From positions 10,174,775 to 10,238,774 of the forward strand of contig CM075104.1 in the NCBI GenBank assembly GCA_037576195.1: a stretch of 64,000 bases of DNA, written 5' to 3'. Made by a program: the position numbers and the translations under genes. Below the pieces are notes generated by a model, which made no database searches, was not told where the DNA came from, and was given only the letters and a program-made list of their open reading frames with translations. Shown piece by piece: positions 46,245-59,074 of the stretch. This DNA is from Phytoseiulus persimilis. Taxonomy: Eukaryota > Arthropoda > Arachnida > Mesostigmata > Phytoseiidae. Within the stretch, counting starts at the first letter, position 1. The number at the start of each line of letters is the position of its first letter.

Positions 46245-49200
46245 TTACGGTGAGCCTTCCGAGTCATATCTCCCTTCCGGACCGCTCGAAGATTCCGTAG
46301 GAATTATCGCGCCGGCCGTGTTTGGGTAATTCACTGGCGGTCTGTGTTTCTTGTGCGGCATAGCATACAACAACTTTTTCCAGAACCACCGCTCGCCCCA
46401 CACGAGGTAGGTTTTCGTGGAAAGAACAGCGCGGAGTTTAGTATCCAAATTTTCAAGCTTTGGGAGATCACCCTTGATGACAATGATCAAGCGGTTGTTG
46501 GGATCGTCGAGCATCTGATCATAGGCAGCCTTGAATTCGATCGTGAACCATGACGACTTGAGAAAGCTTTCGGAGAGAATGATGATGGTTCGGTGACATC
46601 TCTTTACCGCCGCTAAGATATTCCAGTTTATAGACTGTCCAGCGACAAAGTCGCGTTCGTGGAAACAGAGCTTGAAAGGCACATCGAGGTGTTTCAGGGT
46701 CTCCGAGTCTATAGACTCAAGTCTGTTGAGGATCTCTAGGGCGACCTCGCGGTCTTCGTTTGCGTAGGAGAGGAATGCGTCGAAATACTTTGTTTTGTCC
46801 AGATCGCTTTCCCTGGACAGAAACTGGAACAAGCCGTTGAAACGTACGTAGATGAGGGCCCTGATAAGGTTACTATTTCTGAAGTAGAGGACGACCGCAA
46901 AGAGCATCAGACCTGAAGGTAGAGAAATGCTCAATGTTGTGAGCCACGGGGTGGCGCTCCGTTTCGGACACAGAGAGTCTGGAGGGATACGAGCCAACAA
47001 AAACTCTTCCCGATCGTCAACATCGATGGAATTCTGACACTCGATCGTGGAATAGTCCAGAATCTTTGGTGCATTCATATCTAGGAAGCTCTTCAAGTCC
47101 CTCGAATCGCAGTCACATTTCCAAGGATTGTTCGAGAGCGCGACTTCGAACCTCAGTGAAGTTCCTGGGTCGATATTGACTCTCTCCAACTGGTTAAAGT
47201 CAAGATAAAGGAATCGAAGGCCCACTGGGACCAGGGAGATCATTCCGTCGATCGTCCGGATGCGGTTCCTCTTTAATTTCACAACCCGGAGGAATCGATA
47301 CCTCGAGATGGTTACGGGGAAACTCTCTAAAGCGTTGCCCTCGAAATCAAGATCCGTCACTTCTGGTGGAAGAACCGGGATTCTCTCCAAATTTCTATGC
47401 CGGCACCGCACATCAGTGGAGGCGTTCGATGGAAAGAAAAAGCACTCGCAAGCGTTCGGGCACTTGTTCACCTCGCTGGAAAGTTCCTCCAGGTTGACTT
47501 CAGTGAGTTTACGATGGCTGTCGCTGCAGATGCAGTTTTCCAGCTCTTCAAACTCAGCAATCTCCGGTCTCATCGATCTCTGAATGTAGTCGAGGAACAC
47601 GAAGTTTCCAGCGCCGCACTCGAAAGGATTACCGGCGACGTTGAATGAATGCACACCTCTAGACAAACTCTTGAGCTCCTCAAGCTTCTTGATGGAGATA
47701 AGTTCGATTCTATTGCTCCTCAAGGAAACAGTTGTCATTCCGCTGCGGAAAACGGGGACGTCGAAACTCGTCACGAGATTGTCATCCATTTCCAAAACTG
47801 AGAAGCTGCTCAAATTATCAAAAGGTATGTCCGGCAGGCCTGTAAGTTCGTTCTTGGACAGGACCACCCGCTTGATTGCTGAGTTTTCCACCTTGAGGAG
47901 AGCTGTGAAATGCTGCAGCCTATTGTGACTCAGCTCCAACACCTCGAGATGCTTCAAGTTTGCGAGCGCGCCGTGTTCTATGACTCCGATCTCGTTCATC
48001 CTAAGATTCAAGTAAATCAAATGTTCAAGATCCCTGAAATCGTTCTTCGAGATCGTTTGGAGTTCGTTCCCCGCAAGATTGAGCTCTTTCAAGCTTTTTA
48101 GCGTACCAAGCGATCGGCCTATTTTACGAATGTGGTTCTGTTCCAGGTTCAAATGCCCAAGTCTGTAGTTGCCTTGGAAGAAATAATCCGGCAGCATCTC
48201 GATATGGTTCTGCGCCATGAAAACTGTATGCAAACTCGTGGAAAAACCTCCTTTTTCCAGCCAGAACTTCATCGGCAAGTATCTTAAGCCGCAATCAATG
48301 ATGTGCAGATTCCCCAACCGAGAGAGCCCCTCAAAGAGTCCTGAAGGAAGCTCTTCAAGGATTGGGAGAGCTTCGAGCTTAAGATACATCAAATTAGATA
48401 TCCCGCTCATAGTTCCGGCTTGAATAACGGACAGCTTTGACCACCTGCTTATTTCGAGAACGTTGAGACGGTCCAAGCCAGAGAAGAGTTCTTCTGGAAT
48501 CTCCGCTGCATGCAGACCCTCCAACGAAAGTATACGGAGCTTTTTTAGGTCTGAGAAAGGTCTCGCTCCGAATCGTTCTGTGGAAACCTCGGTGACGTGC
48601 AACTCTTCCAAGGTTCCAAGACCGGAAAAGGGTTCAAAAGTAAGTTCAGAGACATCAATTTTCTCGAGGTGCAAATAGGATAACTCAGGGAGAGATTTCA
48701 AGTCAGGCGGGATTTTTGCTGTGTGTATTCCTAGATGGACTCTTTTGAGCGTTCCGAAGCCCTTGAAGAAGTTGTCACTCAAATCGAGACGTTCGTCGGC
48801 GGTGCTCTGGAGAATTTCAAGGAAGGCCATTTGTCCTGAGATGCCCTCAAAGAGACTCCCCTGCAGAGTCCGGTTTGGGACGCTCAGGGGATCCTTCAAG
48901 CTCATGGCGAAGATCGGGAGCGAGTTCCCCTCTGTGAATATTCGAGCACGATCGGAACATCCCCATGGGGAATCGTAAATTCAATACTGAGAATCATGCG
49001 GCAGTTCAAGATTCGGCCCGAAATGATACGTGCGACAGTCCCAAATATGGGGCCCTTACCGAATATCTTGCCGAATGATAGGCTCCCTTGAGGCATCTCG
49101 CAAGCTATGTATTTCAAACTGGTCACCTGCACAACCTTAAGGTATTTCAGTAACGACGGAACGTTCGGGGCGGCCTCAATACACAGCACCTAGAAATGCG

Positions 49201-49809
49201 TACACAGCTCAGGACACTGTGAAACGGCATCGATATTGAGTTTTTTGACATTGTCCGTGACTCAACTCGTTGAGAAGATTTCATTCCACGGCCGTTGTCG
49301 CCTCGAATGCGAAAGGAACAGGGGCATTGTGATCCTTGGGAAGGAAAACGCACCTCCAATGCCGAGTATTGAACGCTGATTTCGAATGCCAATTTTCGAG
49401 TGGTCACGTTCGCTCGCGGATTATTCAACGGTGCCGACACACAGTCGGAAGTTGCCGCGCTCTGGTGATCGGGGACCGCGAGAATTCCATTCGTCGCAGA
49501 GAAACAACTGAGCTTGAAGCCCAATGACTCGGCTCTGGAACGTCAGTGGATGTAAAAGTCATCATATATTCGCTTCGGGTTTATATTACGTAAACACCCC
49601 AAAAATAGCACACAGAATCGAGAACTCTCCACCAGCCAAGGGACTACCGATGGGCTCGACATGACAATGGATGTGAGAATCTATTCAAAAACTCACAGGG
49701 TCCGGTTGCGGCAGCAATATTGAGCGATATCCACGTCGCATGTTTCGGCTCTGACAACGGAGCACACTACCATTGCCAGAATCGCGATGAGTACCAGTGG
49801 TTCAGGCAT
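46245..49809 (-). CDS. Toll-like receptor (leucine-rich repeats, transmembrane, TIR), four exons, 1036 residues
   Basis: Innate immune or developmental receptor of the Toll family, at the cell surface. Exons: 49697-49809, 49354-49534, 49060-49189, 46245-48931; all junctions GT-AG, phases 2, 0 and 1, total 3111 nt. Exon 1 encodes a signal peptide (LVLIAILAMVVCSVVRA) followed by a cysteine-containing start. The ectodomain has many LRRs (for example LKELNLAGNEL and LEVLELSHNRL). An LRRCT cysteine cluster is then followed by a second LRRNT (CPNACECFFF), more LRRs and a second LRRCT (NPWKCDCDSRDL). This is the multiple-cysteine-cluster architecture of protostome Tolls. A membrane helix lies at about 805-825. 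The TIR domain (about 854-1004) shows box 1 YFDAFLSYANED, box 2 CFHERDFVAGQSI and the FW box. The usual BB-loop Pro/Gly region reads VAG, so the Pro common in many TLRs is Ala; Drosophila Toll also lacks it. An open frame from the Met at 48905 alone would miss the first 150 residues. Confidence 0.92.
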
Positions 49810-49814
49810 CGTGA

Positions 49815-50970
49815 ACGCCTGGGAGGTGTACCGCTCAATGAGATTCGTTCATCGTACGGATCCGTCAGCCTCTAATGATTCGCACTGCAAACTCGTCGTC
49901 TCCTCTAATGGGTGGGTGCGGTTTCTGCAGAGTGGCGTGACCTTCCCACTGAGTTTGAAACTCGTTCTCAGAAGTCTCTAGCACTGATTTCAACTCACAT
50001 TCATCTCGTTCCTCATGATACGAAAGTCTCGCGGAGACAGATGTCCTCGGGAGATAGCACAAGGAACATCGACTTTTTCGAAGAGTGTAAAATAGGCTTG
50101 TTGAGATTCTCCTACGATAAAGTCTTTCGGTTCGGTTTCGCTAAGACACCGCGAACATCACTAATTTCGAGAGGGCTGCACTGCAAGAAACCTCGGGAAT
50201 GGCTGCGATGACCGCCGGGTCTGGAATCAACGTAACGGAGGACGCGAACAATCTTATGCCTCTCATCGGAAATCCGGTCTGCCACATGCTGACGATTCAT
50301 AAATCACTTTACAATGTAAGCCGACGAACATGAGCCGGTTTCGAGAGAAGGAGTCAAACGAGAAACAAGAGATTCACAAACGACTCATGTGCCGCAGAGC
50401 AGTGTTGCCTCTATTTTTCTTAGCCCTCGCTATCACAAACGTGACCGTCTTTTCATTGAACACCGCATGCGACTCACATCAAAGATCACTCTCTGAGAAG
50501 TGAGATCTGGAAAATTCTAAAAATTCTCTGGAGGCAGGGCTGGGTGGAACTTTGGGCTCGAATCCACAGGTATTTATAGACGATTACTCTTGATATTCAC
50601 CCGAAAAGAACGAGAGAGCCCTGGAGGAGCGATATTCGAATCGATCGAATCCGCATCCCGCCGCTCTGCGGGTGACTGCGAAGAATGTTGTGATCCACTC
50701 TCCCCGGATTCCGGCGTGAAGAATCTGTTGAGGGGAACTGTCGTCACATACACTCGGCATCGAGTGTGATCTTTGATCCGAACAATGCACCATCTGAGCT
50801 AGCGGCGAGTCTTCGTCGATCGCTACATACTTCCGTAAACTGAGCATCATCCGATTGATTGAAGATTATACGGAAGTTGAAAACTAACGACAGTCGAAAA
50901 TCTTCGACTCTCGTGCTATCACTCGAGTGATGGCGACGGTTCAGCTCAGATCTAAGCTCCATGCAACTGT
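49815..50970. other. Spacer between the intact and decayed Toll copies
   Basis: Short open frames only. No LRR or TIR sequence was recognised in this interval. Confidence 0.4.
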
Positions 50971-50979
50971 TGTGTAACC

Positions 50980-51800
50980 ATCCGGTCCTGTTTCAAAACG
51001 ATGGAGAATTTCTGTTGCGACGTCCCGATCTTTCGCTGAGTAGGAGAGGAAAGCGTCGAACCTCGTCTCATCATCCAGATCCACTTATTTGGAAAAGCAA
51101 ACGAAAGTGTGGTGGAAATTAAGATAAACGAAAGCGATCACCAGGTAACGATTCTTGAAGTACAGAATGATCGCGGCGAAAACCATAATGGAAACGACCG
51201 CCGCGAAAACGCCAGAGCTAGCGAGTTTCGTATTCTTTGGTGGACAGGGATCTCTCGAAACATCTTGCTCAAGAGTATTTCGTCCCTGGCGTCAACCTAG
51301 ACTGGCTCCTTGGATCTGATCTTTCCGTAGTTCTCGATCGTCTAGGAGTTCCTCAGGAGAACACTCTGTAACCGTGCGCAGCACAGTCACAGATCCATTG
51401 TCCATGATGTCCAAATCGAAATCAGAGACTCGGGTCGGGCGATCAGGTCGTCAGCGCTCGAGATTGTCAAGACGCACGGAGAGTTCTTCGAGCTGCCGAG
51501 GAGAGCTTCCCAGCATCAGTCCTCTAGTTATGATCCAAGTTCACCATTTTGAGCTGTATGTACGTCGGCACTGCGGCGAAACGCAAGATGTTTTTGGAAA
51601 GCGCCGCAGGGAGAGTAGCACCCTCACTGGTCTTGGCCACCGTCACAGGAGGCCGCCAGGTGTCGCTGATATAGGGTTAGCCAGGAACGGGGAATTCCCC
51701 GGAGGAATCCCAACATCAGCGCTAATATGTGATGATGTTGTTATGGGAATAATGAATCAAGGGTGTCAGAGCAATACGTATAATCATGGACCCTTACTTC
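50980..51800 (-). pseudogene. Decayed Toll-like receptor copy
   Basis: The minus strand encodes a second transmembrane-to-TIR junction aligned with the intact Toll gene: VFAAIILYFKNRYLVIAF matches the receptor's membrane segment. RFDAFLSYSAKDRDVATEIL matches TIR box 1 and the following helix. The frame is broken by a TAA in the juxtamembrane part (about 51090) and by a frameshift near 51262, where VDARDEILL matches the last LRRCT region. Further stops lie upstream. The TIR homology ends near 50980, so most of the TIR domain is missing. Sequence up to about 51800 is probably degraded ectodomain, with weak leucine-rich traces. It lies 1.2 kb upstream of the functional gene in the same orientation. 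Confidence 0.75.
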
Positions 51801-51849
51801 TCTGGATCTAGGCAGGTGATCCCGGCATCAATCTGACCGATCAGTTCTG

Positions 51850-53680
51850 GGTCAAATCTCTCACTTTTCATTCTTCGTTCACTCTCGCGAATAAGGACCC
51901 TGAGGGGCCTCAGGCGCTGGCGCGGGTTCACCGTTGAGTTCTGCTTTTCTCCGCTTGAGCATGTGCTCCTTTTTCCTGAGTATGCATCCAGATGTGCGCG
52001 AGATAAGATTCAGCTTCTCTCCATCTTGCAGCTTCTTCTGGACCAATTCTGGGACTGATGCCTTCTCTGAGCCTCGCCTTGGCTGAGACAGCGCTCCGCA
52101 AGTGGAGACCGTATGGTACACATCGTCTTATCGTCTTCTAATTCAAGTCGAGCTCAACGTTCAAGGAGAACATGAGTTTTTTCTTCATTGCTTTGACTTC
52201 TGACTGGCTGAGGGAGCTGTGGTGCGTGAAGTCAGATAGGCCGTGACCTACGGATCATTTTTTTGAGGAACACATCCCTTAGCGCCAAGTGGCTCGCGTG
52301 TTAGATCGCGTGGGGATCTTTTTTGAACTCTTGGGAGGACTGGCTGGATCTCGTGTGGGTAATTTGCTCGGGGATTGAGAGCATCTATCCGGGGCAAGCC
52401 GCCCGGCTTCTGAGGATCATCTCACGCGGAAGACGACTGAGTGTCTCTTCTTCCGATTTTTCCTACAGGTTCAGGAGCCATTAGCGTTAGATGTTTGAGA
52501 AAAAAAGTGATTCGGGGAGTACAGGTTTCCTCAGCGGAGCGCTTCAGAACTTCGAGACCGGTATCATCGAGTAGAGGCGACAGAGTGCACCCAAGGATAA
52601 CTTTCAGCGGAATGTACTCAATGCCGCCCGAAGGTATTAGTTTGAAAACAATGAAAGGGGTTCGCAGAACCCCTGACCAGATTCAGGGGCTCAGAGGGAG
52701 ATGCCGAACCAATCAGTGGGTAGGGAGGGAGAGGCGTCCAGGAGAAGCTCCAAGCTAGCGCACTCGCCAGTGAAAGCAGTGAGGGGGCTCATGCCTAAGG
52801 GAACTGGGACAGAACCTGGCACAAGGGGGACTGCCCTCGAGCCCGAATACCGCGAGCCCGATTCCTCGCGCCCGAATGCCGCGGGCCCGACATCGCGAGC
52901 CCGGATACCGCGAGCCCGAATGAGACTCTGCCCAGCGGAGAGTACGCAGGCTCAGTGGAGCTTCTGTGCGGGTCCATGTTGCTTCCGCTAAGAGTTCTTC
53001 GGTTAGATCATCTTGGCCTCCTTCAAAGCATGAGGCGCCATCCTTCTCTCTGAACAGAGAAGCGTTCGGAGAGTATCCCTATGCGCTCACCCTCCTGAGC
53101 GAATGTCACCTGACTCGTGCCATCGTACCCGGAGAGCGTATCGGAGGAGCGACGAACTGAACCGATTGATTCAGTAGCCATTGAGTTTGCATGATGAATC
53201 AGTGAATGTCCCCATAAAAACCGATGAAATTGGCCCAAGAGTTGCCGGGTTGGAGAACAATTTTCACACCGAATTCATGACCCATACGATTAGAGGAAAC
53301 TGAGCAGACGTCTACTTTTCCACTCTCCGGTTTCAGTCATTACTCCAATCACCTGAGAGAGTCCCACCGAGCGAGAGAAAACGAGTAGTCCACCATCCAA
53401 CTAGGCGAGCAGTGCTCATGTTTGCGTGCCACCTCCGAGATGGCGGAACTCTCGAATATGTGCCCTGCTCCCAAAGAAGTCTCCGAGAAACCAGTAACAT
53501 ATCCGACAACTCCGGGGATCACGCAAGGGCGGCAGAGCTCGACTTGAATTCGACTCGAATTCCAAATGAACACGACACTTGAATAATTATCATTTGATTC
53601 ATTTACTCCATAGAAATCGGCTTAACTGAAGTAGAGCTTTAACGCGTTCATCAACGTTATCCAAGCAGTGGGGCTATTGT
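51850..53680. other. Stretch without a supported gene
   Basis: A minus-strand frame at 51879-52121 encodes a Lys/Glu-rich, helix-like 80-residue peptide of unknown origin, perhaps a retroelement ORF1 piece. The rest is non-coding as far as I can see, except for the minisatellite at 52.85 kb. Confidence 0.35.
52837..52925. repeat. 14-15 bp GC-rich minisatellite, six copies
   Basis: Successive units read GCCCGAATACCGCGA with small changes, six times. Units of both 14 and 15 bp occur, so the array does not keep a reading frame well. Confidence 0.75.
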
Positions 53681-54059
53681 CTCGTGAATAACTCTCCAGC
53701 TCACTTCGCAACCGCGATCGAAAAATATTGGGAGGGGCATTTGGCCCTCCTGCCCCCAGCCCTGGGTACGCTGCTGCCCTTGCGACTTGGAAACGAGCAC
53801 AACAAGAGACGGCAGGGTCAAAATTGCTCCGATGCTGATGTTGGATTCGTTCCCTTTAACAACAAGGTCCTGCTTCTGACCTGAGACAAGCGCGTTTGAA
53901 GAAGCTCCAAAGGGTTCACGCGCACTCGGCTGGGCGGAGCCTCATCTTGGCTCGCGGCACTCTGGCTCGCAGCAATCGGGCTGGAGGGAGATAACCGGCA
54001 CAAGAGCGGTAAGCGGCGCAGAGGGTCAAGGGGCAGAGGACATCGACCAGGAAGAGGGC

Positions 54060-54990
54060 GCACCGTTTGACGATGCATCAGAGGTTGCCGAGTCAAGCAG
54101 CAGGTCTAAAACTCTTAGGTAAAGGAGTCTGGACTTCAGGAACCCGGAGACGTCGCATGGGGGGACCAAAAAGGTGGCAACTGGGAAGGGCTCGGACGGT
54201 CATGGAGAGGGGAGGACGTTTCATGCGGCCCAGGGGATGGACACTCCAGCAGTGGAACCCTGGATAGTGGCCAAGAAGAGGAAAGAAAAAACATCGGGGA
54301 ATCGGGTGGAGTCTGATGGTAATGCTGATGCGGTTCGGAGGAACCAGGCGGCCAGAAAACAGATAGCTGACCGCCCTCAGAGGCGAATGGGGGCTCAGGA
54401 AACAGAGGGTGCAATGGAGAACGAAGACCCAGCGTCGTGGACGAAGCAAGATGAGACGAGACTCCAGCACAACATGAATCTTTTGCGGAAGTATATGAAG
54501 CGGTTGCAATGGGAACAAAGCTGCAAAATACCCTGAAGGCGCTCAAGGACATTGGATTGGTCACGCCTCCAACAGTCATGAGTCTGCTGGAAGGGTTCCA
54601 GAAGAAAGTGGAGACTTTGGAGACGAAGGTGGCCAAATGCGAGGCTCGTCCGACGGTGTGGCAGGAAATAACCTGCAGCCCATATGGGGGGACTGTGCTT
54701 TAGGAAGAAGAGCAAAGTAGGGGTACTAGGGGGAATAATGAAGAGAGTCGTGAATGTGACGGGAGAGGGCCAGGAGCTGCGCTCCCTGGTACACCTAACG
54801 GAGGAGCGCAGTGGCCACATGTTCTTACAGGCCTTAGAAGTTGTCAGTAGAAACCTGGAGGGGGAATGGAGCCGCTGGCGCTGGTCGTTTGCGCCAAGGG
54901 AATTCGCAGGAAGAACGAGGGGCCGATCCAGACGAAAACCGGAGCACCATCCGCGTGAAGGTGGGGGGAAGGCCAGACCTTCTCGCAAGT
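54060..54990 (+). mobile_element. Possible non-LTR retrotransposon ORF1 remnant
   Basis: Two + strand frames, 54174-54536 and 54509-54703, overlap in different phases. They encode charged, Gln/Arg-rich and coiled-coil-like protein (LLEGFQKKVETLETKVAKCE), the kind of sequence found in LINE ORF1 products. A further frame (54684-54992) is basic. No zinc-knuckle motif was seen. The assignment rests on composition and on the nearby ORF2 remnant (from 61.1 kb), so it is tentative. Confidence 0.3.
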
Positions 54991-55074
54991 AGACTATCTG
55001 ACCTAACTTCCCAGGGTTGACGGAGATGATTCCGGGGTTGTTGTTGCTGCTGCTGTTGTTTTTGCTGCTGCTGT

Positions 55075-55136
<62 letters not shown>

Positions 55137-55149
55137 TTGCTGCTGTTGC

Positions 55150-55180
<31 letters not shown>

Positions 55181-55804
55181 CTTGTTATTGCTGCTGCTGT
55201 TGTTATTGCTGCTGCTGTTGTTATTGCTGCTGCTGTTGTTATTGCTGCTGCCGGGGTGTTGGTGGCCTCCCACTATCTTCTCGAGGTCGATCCCTATCCT
55301 GCCCATGCCTATGATTGTTGAAGCACAACGACGAGGCGAAAGTGCTCAACTTCTATCGTGCTTTCCCTGATCTCGCTCAGGGATGTTTCGAAATGGGCGG
55401 ACTTCTTCTCCTTCTTTTCCTTGAGCTAGCTCCCCATTCACGACTGGCTCTTAAACATTGAGGATATTCTGCTGGAGTTCAGCTTTCGCCTGCCCACACA
55501 TCCCTAAAATTATGGCACTTCCCGACTGTGTGGACTTAATAGTTCCACTCGACGAGGGTTGGCTGTCGAGGGGGATAGTTCATGATGCAATTCTCGGAGC
55601 GCCTCAGTTTCCCAAGTTATCGGCGATTGCGCTTGCTGCTGAACTCGGTCTCACATCGAGAGCTTGGAGAAGGTGGGCGGAAAGCCAGACCTCCTCGCAA
55701 GTAGTCTATCTGGCCTAACTTTCCAGGGTTTACGGAGATTATTCCTGGGTTGTTGTTGCTGCTGCTATCTTTGTTGCCGCTTCTGCTGCTGTTTTTATTG
55801 CTGA

Positions 55805-55842
<38 letters not shown>

Positions 55843-56387
55843 TTATTGTTGCTGCTGCTGTTGTTATTGCTGCTGCTATTGTTGGTTGCCCCCACCATCT
55901 TCTCGAGGTCGATCCCTATCCTGGCCATCCGTATGATTGGTGAAACAAAATGATGAGCCGACATTGCTCAACTTCTATCGTGGTTTTCCCAATCTCGCCT
56001 AGAGATGTTTCGAAATAGGCGGACTTCTTCTCGTTGAGCTCCCCACGCTCGACTGGCTCTTAAGCATTGAAGATATCCTGCTGGAGTTCAGCTTTCGCCA
56101 GCCTACGCATCCCTACATCTCTGGCACTTCTCGACTGTGTGGACTTCGACGCTCCACTCGACGAGTGTTGGTTGCCGAGGGGGATAGTTCATGATGCGAT
56201 TCTCGGAGCGCCTCAGTTCCCCAAGTTATCGGCGATTGCGCTTGCTGCTGAACGCTGTCTCACATCGAGAGCTTGGAGAAGGTGGGGGAAGGCCAGACCT
56301 TCCCGCAAGTAGTCTATCTGACCCAACTTTCCAGGGTTTACGGAGATTATTCCTGGGTTTATGTTGCTGCTGCTGCTGTTGTTGTTC

Positions 56388-56420
<33 letters not shown>

Positions 56421-56423
56421 ACA

Positions 56424-56465
<42 letters not shown>

Positions 56466-57096
56466 CTGCTGCTGTTGTTGATGCTGCTGCTGTTGTTGTT
56501 GCTGTTATTGTTGCTGCTGCTGTTGTTATTGCTGCTGCTATTGTTGGTTGCCCCCACCATCTTCTCGAGGTCGATCCCTATCCTGCCCATCCCTATGATT
56601 GTTGAAGCACAACGACGAGGCGAAAGTGCTCAACTTCTATCGTGCTTTCCCTGATCTCGCTCAGGGATGTTTCGAAATGGGCGGACTTCTTCTCCCTCTT
56701 TTCCTTGAGCTAGCTCCCCATTCACGACTGGCTCTTAAACATTGAGGATATTCTGCTGGAGTTCAGCTTTCGCCTGCCCACACATCCCTACAATTATGGC
56801 ACTTCTCGACTGTGTGGACTTAATAGTTCCACTCGACGAGGGTTGGCTGTCGAGGGGGATAGTTCATGATGCAATTCTCGGAGCGCCTCAGTTTCCCAAG
56901 TTATCGGCGATTGCGCTTGCTGCTGAACTCGGTCTCACATCGAGAGCTTGGAGAAGGTGGGCGGAAAGCCAGACCTCCTCGCAAGTAGTCTATCTGGCCT
57001 AACTTTCCAGGGTTTACGGAGATTATTCCTGGGTTGTTGTTGCTGCTGCTGCTGTTGTTCTTGTTGCTGCTGCTGCTGTTATTGCTGCTGCTGACA

Positions 57097-57138
<42 letters not shown>

Positions 57139-57754
57139 ATGCTGCTGCTGTTGTTGTTGCTGTTATTGTTGCTGCTGCTGTTGTTATTGCTGCTGCTATT
57201 GTTGGTTGCCCCCACCATCTTCTCGAGGTCGATCCCTATCCTGCCCATCCCTATGATTGTTGAAGCACAACGACGAGGCGAAAGTGCTCAACTTCTATCG
57301 TGCTTTCCCTGATCTCGCTCAGGGATGTTTCGAAATGGGCGGACTTCTTCTCCTTCTTTTCCTTGAGCTAGCTCCCCATTCACGACTGGCTCTTAAACAT
57401 TGAGGATATTCTGCTGGAGTTCAGCTTTCGCCTGCCCACACATCCCTACAATTATGGCACTTCTCGACTGTGTGGACTTAATAGTTCCACTCGACGAGGG
57501 TTGGCTGTCGAGGGGGATAGTTCATGATGCAATTCTCGGAGCGCCTCAGTTTCCCAAGTTATCGGCGATTGCGCTTGCTGCTGAACTCGGTCTCACATCG
57601 AGAGCTTGGAGAAGGTGGGCGGAAAGCCAGACCTCCTCGCAAGTAGTCTATCTGGCCTAACTTTCCAGGGTTTACGGAGATTTTTCCTGGGTTTTTGTTG
57701 CTGCTGCTGCTGTTGTTCTTGTTGCTGCTGCTGTTGTTATTGCTGCTGCTGACA

Positions 57755-57805
<51 letters not shown>

Positions 57806-58419
57806 TTGTTGATGCTGCTGCTGTTGTTGTTGCTGTTATTGTTGCTGCTGCTGTTGTTATTGCTGCTGCTATTGTTGGTTGCCCCCACCATCTTCTCGAG
57901 GTCGATCCCTATCCTGCCCATCCCTATGATTGTTGAAGCACAACGACGAGGCGAAAGTGCTCAACTTCTATCGTGCTTTCCCTGATCTCGCTCAGGGATG
58001 TTTCGAAATGTGCGGACTTCTTCTCCTTCTTTTCCTTGAGCTAGCTCCCCATTCACGACTGGCTCTTAAACATTGAGGATATTCTGCTGGAGTTCAGCTT
58101 TCGCCTGCCCACACATCCCTAAAATTATGGCACTTCCCGACTGTGTGGACTTAATAGTTCCACTCGACGAGGGTTGGCTGTCGAGGGGGATAGTTCATGA
58201 TGCAATTCTCGGAGCGCCTCAGTTTCCCAAGTTATCGGCGATTGCGCTTGCTGCTGAACTCGGTCTCACATCGAGAGCTTGGAGAAGGTGGGCGGAAAGC
58301 CAGACCTCCTCGCAAGTAGTCTATCTGGCCTAACTTTCCAGGGTTTACGGAGATTATTCCTGGGTTGTTGTTGCTGCTGCTATCTTTGTTGCCACTTCTG
58401 CTGCTGTTTTTATTGCTGA

Positions 58420-58457
<38 letters not shown>

Positions 58458-59014
58458 TTATTGTTGCTGCTGCTGTTGTTATTGCTGCTGCTATTGTTGG
58501 TTGCCCCCACCATCTTCTCGAGGTCGATCCCTATCCTGGCCATCCGTATGATTGGTGAAACAAAATGATGAGCCGACATTGCTCAACTTCTATCGTGGTT
58601 TTCCCAATCTCGCCTAGAGATGTTTCGAAATAGGCGGACTTCTTCTCGTTGAGCTCCCCACGCTCGACTGGCTCTTAAGCATTGAAGATATTCTGCTGGA
58701 GTTCAGCTTTCGCCAGCCTACGCATCCCTACATCTCTGGCACTTCTCGACTGTGTGGACTTCGACGCTCCACTCGACGAGTGTTGGTAGTCGAGGGGGAT
58801 AGTTCATGATGCGATTCTCGGAGCGCCTCAGTTCCCCAAGTTATCGGCGATTGCGCTTGCTGCTGAACGCTGTCTCACATCGAGAGCTTGGAGAAGGTGG
58901 GGGAAGGCCAGACCTTCTCGCAAGTAGTCTATCTGACCCAACTTTCCAGGGTTTACGGAGATTATTCCTGGGTTTTTGTTGCTGCTGCTGCTGTTGTTAT
59001 TGCTGCTGCTGACA

Positions 59015-59074
<60 letters not shown>

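Noticed and set aside
48905..48907. Met at 48905 as the true start of the Toll receptor
   Set aside because: It lacks a signal peptide, and a phase-consistent chain of three upstream exons supplies one.
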